Positions 1 through 4,797 of a stretch of 9,203 nucleotides of DNA are shown here, in pieces. Each line of letters begins with the position of its first letter. Position 1 is the stretch's first letter. The notes under the pieces were generated by a model. That model saw only the letters and a program-made list of their open reading frames with translations, was not told the origin of the DNA and ran no database searches. Both the position numbers and the translations under genes were made by a program. The stretch is from Christensenella sp. UBA1262 (GTDB taxonomy: Bacteria; Bacillota; Clostridia; Christensenellales; CAG-917), in contig DBVO01000021.1 of NCBI GenBank assembly GCA_002308215.1, positions 1 to 9,203 on the forward strand, in the 5' to 3' direction.

Positions 1-396
1 AGCCAAATGGCAAAAGTTGATATGGAAACTCTTGAATGGACCGGTTCTAACAAAGCTACATCAGAAAAAGGCATCCATGCCCTTCTTCTTAAAGGCAATC
101 CTGATGTAAACGCAACAATTCACTCTCACCCATTCTATGGTTGCATTCTCGCAGCAATGGGTAAAGCAATGCCTGTACCAGAAGAATTCCGTGAAGTTCT
201 TGGCGATGAAATTCCATGCGCAGCTGCTGCACTTCCTGGCACAAAGAAACTTATCAAGAATGTTGGCGCAGCAATTGGCAACGCTCCTGCTTGCTTCCTT
301 TCACATCATGGTGTAATCGTACGTGGAAAAGATTTGGAAGATGCATTCCGTATTTGCAGAGCTCTTGAAGACGCATGCAAAGCATATCTTGAATAA
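1..396 (+). CDS. Class II aldolase/adducin family protein, 5'-truncated by the window edge
   Basis: Sugar-phosphate aldolase or epimerase of the zinc-dependent class II (FucA/AraD) fold, probably cytoplasmic. The reading frame is open to base 1 (codons AGC CAA precede the first ATG at 7), so that ATG is probably internal. Family members are roughly 200-230 residues and only about 131 are present here, so some 80 or more N-terminal residues lie outside. Counting from the ATG at 7, the visible hallmarks are SE-KG at 19-22 (Glu20 matches the catalytic Glu region), the zinc-binding His39-Ser-His41 in the motif IHSHP, and the later SHHG at 99-102 that supplies a further metal-ligand His. The C-terminus (RALEDACKAYLE) is typical. 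It ends 22 bp before a palindromic terminator. The substrate cannot be told: fuculose-1-P, rhamnulose-1-P, ribulose-5-P and methylthioribulose-1-P enzymes share these motifs. The family call is firm; the specific function is unknown. Confidence 0.88.
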   Translation, partial: SQMAKVDMETLEWTGSNKATSEKGIHALLLKGNPDVNATIHSHPFYGCILAAMGKAMPVPEEFREVLGDEIPCAAAALPGTKKLIKNVGAAIGNAPACFLSHHGVIVRGKDLEDAFRICRALEDACKAYLE

Positions 397-409
397 AACG
401 AAAACATAA

Positions 410-447
410 AATAAAAAGCCACTTCATATGAAGTGGTTTTTTTATTA
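410..447. terminator. Bidirectional intrinsic terminator between aldolase and VWA gene
   Basis: A perfect 18-bp palindrome, CCACTTCATATGAAGTGG at 419-436, is preceded by an A-rich tract and followed by seven or more Ts. The A and T tracts make it work as an intrinsic terminator on either strand. It therefore serves both the aldolase (+) and the convergent VWA gene (-), whose stop codon lies 25 bp away. Confidence 0.88.
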
Positions 448-460
448 ATATCTGTTTAAA

Positions 461-1135
461 TCAGTTGTCTTTAGCATCACTAGGTTGAACTTTTTTTTGT
501 CTGTGATCTTTGTTTCTAGAATTAATTTGCTCTTGCCAATCGGCATCTATTGCCATACTACATCTCATAGCTGAAATTTGATTTGACATTACATCGTACA
601 TTACATTAGTATCTTCACTAGCCTGATAGAATGCAACCCTATCTTGAGAAATGCCCATGTTATAAGCTGTTTCTACAACATCCAAATCTTCTGCAACAAA
701 TATGAACTCCCATCCTTTTTCATCTTTCATTTGAGTGATCATCTTTTTAACTTGATCTCTTGAATACTCATGACTTGCATTTTCCATGCCGTCTGTTGTA
801 ATAACAAAGATAGTCTTTTCTGGAACATCCTCTGGGCGAATGTATTTATGAACATTTTTAATATGATGAACTGCCCCACCTACAGCATCAAGAAGCGCTG
901 TGCACCCTTCTGTCTGATAATCATTTTCGGTTAAAGGTTCAACTTTTGCTATTGGTACTCTGTCATGCAAAACAGTTGAATAGTTAGAAAAAATAATTGT
1001 TGAGACAAGAGCATCACCTTCTACTTTCTTTTGCTTTTCCAAAAAAGAATTATAGCCTCCAATAGTATCCTTCTCCATTCCACTCATTGATCCACTTTTG
1101 TCCAAAATAAACACGATTTCTGTTAAATTTTTCAT
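461..1135 (-). CDS. Small von Willebrand factor A (VWA) domain protein
   Basis: A 224-residue stand-alone VWA protein, probably cytoplasmic because no signal peptide or membrane segment is visible. The metal-ion-dependent adhesion site (MIDAS) is complete: Asp12-Lys-Ser14-Gly-Ser16 near the N-terminus, Thr79 in TEGCTALLDA, and Asp115 in TTDGMEN. It should therefore bind a divalent ion and a protein partner. The rest alternates strands and helices as in a Rossmann-like VWA fold, and ends in a hydrophilic, lysine-rich tail from about 205. The start at 1135 was chosen over an upstream in-frame ATG at 1183 because GGAGGA lies 6 nt before it, while the upstream ATG falls inside a hairpin. It lies downstream of the macro-HTH gene on the same strand, separated by 86 bp that contain a separate promoter and a hairpin. 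No enzymatic domain is seen, so a scaffold or chaperone-like role in a stress pathway is inference. The family is certain; the function is not. Confidence 0.9.
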   Translation of the reverse strand: MKNLTEIVFILDKSGSMSGMEKDTIGGYNSFLEKQKKVEGDALVSTIIFSNYSTVLHDRVPIAKVEPLTENDYQTEGCTALLDAVGGAVHHIKNVHKYIRPEDVPEKTIFVITTDGMENASHEYSRDQVKKMITQMKDEKGWEFIFVAEDLDVVETAYNMGISQDRVAFYQASEDTNVMYDVMSNQISAMRCSMAIDADWQEQINSRNKDHRQKKVQPSDAKDN

Positions 1136-1146
1136 TTTATTCCTCC

Positions 1147-1183
1147 AAAAAAATGTGATTGCATTTTTACTATGCAACCACAT
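1147..1183 (-). promoter_or_regulatory. Hairpin plus U-tract abutting the VWA ribosome binding site
   Basis: Read on the minus strand, a 12-bp stem (arms 1183-1172 and 1164-1153, one G-U pair, 7-nt loop AGUAAAA) is followed by seven U residues and then directly by the GGAGGA of the VWA gene at 1146-1141. It has the form of an intrinsic terminator for the macro-HTH gene. It also sits at or next to the predicted 5' end of transcripts from the promoter at 1191-1220. It may therefore stop read-through, act as an attenuator, or be a protective 5' hairpin. The structure is directly visible; the role is inferred. Confidence 0.65.
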
Positions 1184-1190
1184 TATATAG

Positions 1191-1220
1191 ACTATAAAAT
1201 TAGTTTTGGTAAATCGTCAA
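1191..1220 (-). promoter_or_regulatory. Predicted sigma-A promoter for the VWA gene
   Basis: On the minus strand TTGACG (1220-1215) and TATAGT (1196-1191) are separated by 18 bp, each one mismatch from consensus. The -35 box begins 2 bp after the stop codon of the macro-HTH gene. Initiation 7 nt past the -10 box would fall at about 1184, so the transcript would begin at the base of the hairpin at 1183-1153. Confidence 0.65.
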
Positions 1221-1221
1221 T

Positions 1222-2283
1222 TTACAATAGGACACCCAAACATGGCTGGTCAAATTCAAATAGTGTTTCATTAATAACAAATATATCGTAATCCCCATTG
1301 CTTATAAAATACTCAATAATAACATCAAATAGAATACTGTCAGAAAGAGCATATCCCGCACTCTTAAGCAATAAGTTTGTTTCTCTTAAATTTAACTCAA
1401 GCGCAATAGCAAAACATAGAACCGTGGCTTTACTTGGCTTATATTCTTTGTCATTCATAATCTTATACCATGTTTGTCTTGATACATTCGCTTTTTTATA
1501 GCATTCAACATCTGTCATTCCTTTTGCATCAATGAGTTTTAGAAGTTTTACTGCAAACGCATCATCCAATACTATTAAGTCTCTAATTTTATTATTTGTA
1601 CTAATGCAGAAGCTGACTGATGGTGCGTATGAAGCCATAACACGACATTCACTATCAAATTGAACTCCACTATCATAGCGCGATACTGCTGATGGTAGAT
1701 CATATAAACGCTTAAAACTCGCAGCAAATTTATCACTGTTTTTTGAAGCATCTTTTCCTGTATAATTATCCTCTATATATGAAGAAACATTATCATGCAA
1801 AAAGCTATCAAATTCAAAAGCATTTTTATCAAACACGACAATAAAAACCTGCATCTCATTGTCTTTCAAAAACTCCTTCGTCTCTTCAAGGGCTATCTCA
1901 AATGCTTCTTGTTTTGGGTAGCCGTAAACGCCGGCAGAGATGAGCGGAAAAGCTATGCTTTCGCAATTATATTGTAAAGCAAGTTCAAATGAACGCCTGT
2001 AGCACGAGCGAAGAAGTTGCTCCTCCCCAAATCTGCCACCATGCCAAACTGGTCCAACTGTGTGTATAATATATTTGCTAGGAAGTTTATATCCCTTAGT
2101 GATTTTTGCATCACCAGTTTCACAACCGCCGAGAGTTTTGCATTCCTCAAGTAGTTCCCTCCCTGCTGCTCTGTGGATTGCACCATCTACTCCACCGCCT
2201 CCAAGCAAGCTCTTATTAGCTGCATTTACAATTGCATCACACTCAATTTTAGTTATATCATTACATATAATCTGAAATGGCAT
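1222..2283 (-). CDS. Macro-domain protein with C-terminal XRE-type helix-turn-helix
   Basis: A 353-residue fusion. Residues 1-160 are a MacroD-type macro domain: CNDIT at 7-11, NAANKSLLGGGGVDGAIH at 20-37 (the ADP-ribose-binding and catalytic loop), TGDAKITKGYKLP at 56-68, HTVGPVW at 74-80, and the phosphate loop SAGVYGYP at 116-123. Such domains bind ADP-ribose, and this subtype removes mono-ADP-ribose from proteins or deacetylates O-acetyl-ADP-ribose. Residues about 165-240 are unassigned. Residues about 242-312 resemble an XRE/Cro helix-turn-helix, with NVSRQTWYKIMND at 266-278 as turn and recognition helix. A distinct tail (320-350) contains YFISNGDYDIF and FEFDQPCLG. AAGGAG lies 6 nt before the ATG and supports the start. 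No partner ADP-ribosyltransferase is visible, so it is not an obvious DarTG pair. The VWA gene follows on the same strand. The domain calls are firm; the biological target is unknown and autoregulation by the helix-turn-helix is only a guess. Confidence 0.9.
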   Translation of the reverse strand: MPFQIICNDITKIECDAIVNAANKSLLGGGGVDGAIHRAAGRELLEECKTLGGCETGDAKITKGYKLPSKYIIHTVGPVWHGGRFGEEQLLRSCYRRSFELALQYNCESIAFPLISAGVYGYPKQEAFEIALEETKEFLKDNEMQVFIVVFDKNAFEFDSFLHDNVSSYIEDNYTGKDASKNSDKFAASFKRLYDLPSAVSRYDSGVQFDSECRVMASYAPSVSFCISTNNKIRDLIVLDDAFAVKLLKLIDAKGMTDVECYKKANVSRQTWYKIMNDKEYKPSKATVLCFAIALELNLRETNLLLKSAGYALSDSILFDVIIEYFISNGDYDIFVINETLFEFDQPCLGVLL

Positions 2284-2337
2284 ATTCTTCTCCTTGTTAA
2301 TCGTTTTACTGTTTGAACAACTGCATAATTGTGCTCT

Positions 2338-2343
2338 ATTATA
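2338..2343 (-). promoter_or_regulatory. Possible -10 box for the macro-HTH gene
   Basis: On the minus strand a perfect TATAAT lies about 55 bp before the start codon, but no recognisable TTGACA-like box occurs 16-18 bp upstream, where the sequence is a G-run (GGGGGA). The promoter may need an activator or the true -10 may be elsewhere. The 162-bp spacer 2284-2445 otherwise holds only the ribosome binding site and the terminator of the upstream aminotransferase gene. Confidence 0.35.
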
Positions 2344-2390
2344 TACTAATATACGTAATGTCCCCCAAAAGTCCTAATTCTGCTATTTTT

Positions 2391-2426
2391 TATAAAATAA
2401 AAAGCGGCACTCAATTGAGTACCGCT
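2391..2426 (-). terminator. Intrinsic terminator of the class III aminotransferase gene
   Basis: A 24-nt self-complementary stem at 2403-2426 (AGCGG-ACTCAA halves, with a single G-U pair in the minus-strand transcript) is followed on the minus strand by UUUUUAUUUUAU. It begins 20 bp after the aminotransferase stop codon and separates it from the macro-HTH gene downstream on the same strand. Confidence 0.82.
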
Positions 2427-2445
2427 TCATATTAGCTCTTAACAA

Positions 2446-4086
2446 TTAGTGAGGTTTCTTTTCGAAACGAGCATTGTCTGTGCATTCAACAACTGTCTTA
2501 AAGACGTTTTCAAATCTACGAAGTGCTTCGTCGATGATTTCATCTGTATCAGCCATTGATGTGTAAAGACGTGAACCTGCAAGTGTTACGATGCCGTTTG
2601 CCATATATGCTGCACCCATTTGTTCCATAGCAACTTTTCTGCGGAGCATTTCTGGTTTCTTCTTGAGCATTGGGATAACTGAACCAAGGAGATTCATATT
2701 TGAGAAGTCAAAACTCATAGCGCCTGTGCACTCAAGGTGAACAATTGAACCTTGGTTGTAGACAACGTATGGGAGATTGTACTTCTTAACGAGTTCCTTA
2801 AGACCAGCTGCGAGTCTGTCACCTGCATGACCTGCTTTTTCGCAAGCATTGTTCTTTTCAATTTCACAAATTGCAAGATATCCAGCATAGGAGGAAAGTG
2901 GGTTTGCGGCAAGTGTACCACCAACATATGCTTTCTTGCCCATACCTGCAAGACCTGCTGCCATAAGGCCAACATATTCTCTCTTGCCGCCGACGCCGCC
3001 TGCTGATGGATAACCACCTGCAACAATCTTACCAAAGACTGTAAGATCTGGGTACATATCTCTGTTTGTTGCTGGGCGTTTAAATTTAACAACTTTGCCA
3101 TCTTCAAGCTTCTTGTCTTCAATAATCCATTCATTACCATTTGCATCATGATAGATGTCATCGTTGTATGGAATATGATAATTTTCATTGAAGAAATAAC
3201 CTGCTGCGCCATGGATACCTACTCTGAAACCTGTAACAACTTCATCAAAAATGAAGAGTGCGCCGTATTTCTTAGCAAGGATTCTTGCTTTGAGGTTATA
3301 ATCCATATCAATTGGACGTGTGCCTGATTCTGGGCCAACTGGTTCTACGATAACTGCTGCTGTACCGCCACGAAGTGCGTTCTTCTTGAGCATCTTTTCA
3401 AGCATTGCGAGGTCATTTGGTCTAACTTCGTCTGTCTTGTTGTAAGAACCTGGGATACCATGTGATTCAAGGAATTGACGTGATCCAGGAATCTTCAAAC
3501 CATAGACCATTTGATCGGACCATCCATGGTATGCACCACCACATTTAATAACACGTTTTTTCTTTGTTGCGCAACGTGCTACACGGATAGATGCCATTAC
3601 AGATTCAGTACCAGAACCGAGCATACGGAACATTTCACAGTTTGGCATGAGTTCGTTGATCTTCTTTGCAAGAAGAAGTTCACCCTCATGGAAAAGACCT
3701 GTAACAGGGCCACATGTATTGAGAAGTTCAAAAACTTTTTCCTTAACTGCTGGGAAGTTGGATCCGAGAATTGTTGGACCGCCAGCTTGCAAAAAGTCAA
3801 TATATTGGTTGCCATCTTTGTCATAAAGATATGCACCATTTGCACTGACCATGCACATTGGGAATGGATAGTTAAAAGCGAGGTTGTGTTGTACGCCGCC
3901 TGGAATAAACTTCTTTGCTTCTGTTGTAATCTCTTTGGATTTTGCGCACTTTGTTTCAAAGTGATTAAGAATGTCCTTCAAAGCGTCTTCGGATACGCAA
4001 TAAATAGGTTTGTCTGTGAGAGCCTTCAGTTCTCTGTTGATTTCAGCAGCATCTTGCCAATTTGAAATGCCATAACCGTTTGCCAT
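2446..4086 (-). CDS. Class III PLP-dependent aminotransferase, extended GSA-aminomutase-like
   Basis: A 546-residue fold-type I PLP enzyme of the class III (subgroup II) aminotransferase family, presumably cytoplasmic. Visible elements are the phosphate-loop motif GSGTES (158-163), AYHGWSD (185-191), IVEPVGPESG (246-255), FDEVVTGFR (280-288) whose Asp281 should bind the pyridine nitrogen, and FGKIVAGGYP (351-360) with Lys353 as the Schiff-base lysine. The closest general resemblance is to glutamate-1-semialdehyde 2,1-aminomutase (HemL), but HemL is about 430 residues. This protein has about 45 extra N-terminal residues, a hydrophilic insert of about 46 residues at 299-345 and an extended C-terminal region. 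No other haem gene is nearby. It is therefore better called an aminotransferase or aminomutase of unknown substrate. AAGGAGG lies about 7 nt upstream of the ATG, and a strong promoter lies at 4126-4154. It is a single-gene unit ending at its own terminator. Confidence 0.88.
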   Translation of the reverse strand: MANGYGISNWQDAAEINRELKALTDKPIYCVSEDALKDILNHFETKCAKSKEITTEAKKFIPGGVQHNLAFNYPFPMCMVSANGAYLYDKDGNQYIDFLQAGGPTILGSNFPAVKEKVFELLNTCGPVTGLFHEGELLLAKKINELMPNCEMFRMLGSGTESVMASIRVARCATKKKRVIKCGGAYHGWSDQMVYGLKIPGSRQFLESHGIPGSYNKTDEVRPNDLAMLEKMLKKNALRGGTAAVIVEPVGPESGTRPIDMDYNLKARILAKKYGALFIFDEVVTGFRVGIHGAAGYFFNENYHIPYNDDIYHDANGNEWIIEDKKLEDGKVVKFKRPATNRDMYPDLTVFGKIVAGGYPSAGGVGGKREYVGLMAAGLAGMGKKAYVGGTLAANPLSSYAGYLAICEIEKNNACEKAGHAGDRLAAGLKELVKKYNLPYVVYNQGSIVHLECTGAMSFDFSNMNLLGSVIPMLKKKPEMLRRKVAMEQMGAAYMANGIVTLAGSRLYTSMADTDEIIDEALRRFENVFKTVVECTDNARFEKKPH

Positions 4087-4125
4087 AATTTCCTCCTTAG
4101 GGCAATTTTAATGTTTTATGATAAT

Positions 4126-4154
4126 ATTATACCCCCATTGTATTTTGTTGTAAA
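4126..4154 (-). promoter_or_regulatory. Strong sigma-A promoter for the aminotransferase gene
   Basis: On the minus strand TTTACA (4154-4149) and a perfect TATAAT (4131-4126) are separated by 17 bp. Transcription should start near 4119 and give a leader of about 33 nt that contains the AAGGAGG site. Confidence 0.8.
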
Positions 4155-4162
4155 TACCCATC

Positions 4163-4172
4163 ACGCGCGCGT
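4163..4172. promoter_or_regulatory. CG-rich palindrome upstream of the aminotransferase promoter
   Basis: ACGCGCGCGT is a perfect 10-bp palindrome, overlapped by a second palindrome GTTAAC (4171-4176). It lies 8 bp upstream of the aminotransferase -35 box, in an otherwise strongly AT-rich spacer. The position suits an activator or repressor site, but no known operator is recognised. Confidence 0.3.
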
Positions 4173-4236
4173 TAACCGTACAAATAAACTATTTTTGAGA
4201 TAACTAAACAAAAAACGATTTTTGTCAACTGTACAA
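4171..4236 (+). repeat. Pair of 13-nt direct repeats GTYAACYGTACAA
   Basis: GTTAACCGTACAA (4171-4183) and GTCAACTGTACAA (4224-4236) match at 11 of 13 positions, and the two differences are both C/T transitions. Their starts are 53 bp apart, close to five helical turns. They lie between the divergent promoters of the aminotransferase and HU genes. A regulator binding the same face of the helix twice would fit, though chance similarity in AT-rich DNA is possible. Confidence 0.4.
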
Positions 4237-4325
4237 TATTTCGCCCTTTCAATTTAATTTATTCAACAATTGTATTATAAACTTATAAAACCCCTGTATT
4301 TAGGCGTGTTTTTTACATAAAGGTA

Positions 4326-4354
4326 TTGCACTAAAGGCCAAAGTAAGGTATAAT
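4326..4354 (+). promoter_or_regulatory. hup: Strong sigma-A promoter for the HU gene
   Basis: TTGCAC (4326-4331) and a perfect TATAAT (4349-4354) are separated by 17 bp. Transcription should start near 4361, giving a leader of about 20 nt that consists almost only of the AGGAGG ribosome binding site (4370-4375), 6 nt before the ATG. This suits a highly expressed gene. Confidence 0.85.
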
Positions 4355-4381
4355 TTATGCACAATCCTTAGGAGGTTAACT

Positions 4382-4654
4382 ATGAACAAAAATGATCTTA
4401 TCAAAGCAGTAGCACAAAAAGCAGAGCTTTCTTCAAAAGACGCAACAGCAGCAGTTGATGCACTCGTCGAAGTAGTTGCAGAAGCACTTAAAGCAGGCGA
4501 CAAAGTTGCAATCGCAAACTTTGCTTCCTTTGAACTCAAAGAGAAACCAGCACGTCAAGGCTTCAACCCAATCACAAAGCAACCTATTACGATTGCAGCG
4601 TCCAAAGCTCCAGTCTGCAAGTTTGGCAAAGGCTTTAAAGACCTTTTCAACTGA
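4382..4654 (+). CDS. hup: HU family DNA-binding protein
   Basis: A 90-residue nucleoid protein of standard HU length. HU dimers bend DNA without strict sequence specificity and help with chromosome compaction, replication and recombination. The N-terminal helical half (MNKNDLIKAVAQKAELSSKD) is typical. The beta-arm region shows FASFELKEKPAR at 47-58 and the arm-tip motif NPITKQP at 62-68, with Pro63 at the expected position of the proline that intercalates into DNA. The C-terminal CKFGKGFKDLF (79-89) matches the usual FKPGKALKD ending, with Cys79 and Phe81 as minor departures. A near-consensus promoter, a perfect AGGAGG site and an immediate terminator mark it as an independent, strongly expressed unit. 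It is HU rather than IHF because it stands alone and the arm sequence fits, but paralogues elsewhere cannot be excluded. Confidence 0.96.
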   Translation: MNKNDLIKAVAQKAELSSKDATAAVDALVEVVAEALKAGDKVAIANFASFELKEKPARQGFNPITKQPITIAASKAPVCKFGKGFKDLFN

Positions 4655-4670
4655 TTTGATTTTTAAAAGT

Positions 4671-4703
4671 AAAAGCGCACTCGTTTGAGTGCGTTTTTAT
4701 TTT
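4671..4703 (+). terminator. Intrinsic terminator of the HU gene
   Basis: A 7-bp GC-rich stem, CGCACTC (4676-4682) with GAGTGCG (4687-4693), has a GTTT loop and is followed by TTTTTATTTTTT. It begins 21 bp after the HU stop codon and separates HU from the ATPase gene on the same strand. Confidence 0.9.
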
Positions 4704-4736
4704 TTACATTTTATACAAAAAAAATAGTAATATTCT

Positions 4737-4764
4737 TTGAATTAATATAAATATATGCTATAAT
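4737..4764 (+). promoter_or_regulatory. Predicted promoter for the P-type ATPase gene
   Basis: TTGAAT (4737-4742) and a perfect TATAAT (4759-4764) are separated by 16 bp; TTTGAA with 17 bp is an equivalent reading. The surrounding DNA is very AT-rich. The predicted start near 4771 gives a leader of about 27 nt containing AAAGG at 4785-4789, 8 nt before the ATG at 4798. Confidence 0.65.
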
Positions 4765-4797
4765 TATATTTACTTTTGAAAATCAAAGGCATGAAAA

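Noticed and set aside
1136..1183. In-frame upstream ATG at 1183 giving a 240-residue VWA protein
   Set aside because: It lies inside the hairpin with no ribosome binding site, whereas the ATG at 1135 has GGAGGA 6 nt upstream and begins directly at the VWA fold.
1222..2283. Toxin-antitoxin (DarTG-type) interpretation of the macro gene
   Set aside because: No ADP-ribosyltransferase toxin gene is adjacent, and the neighbour is a VWA protein with no transferase motifs.
3511..4065. 184-codon plus-strand frame opposite the aminotransferase
   Set aside because: Its translation is cysteine- and phenylalanine-rich without a domain, as expected for the antisense of a biased coding sequence.
2446..4086. 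Assignment of the aminotransferase as hemL (haem biosynthesis)
   Set aside because: The length, the insert at 299-345 and the absence of haem neighbours argue against a confident hemL symbol, so only the family is reported.
4200..4232. Second minus-strand promoter with a perfect TTGACA (4228-4223)
   Set aside because: No acceptable -10 box follows at 16-18 bp (best is AGTTAT), and a better aminotransferase promoter exists at 4126-4154.
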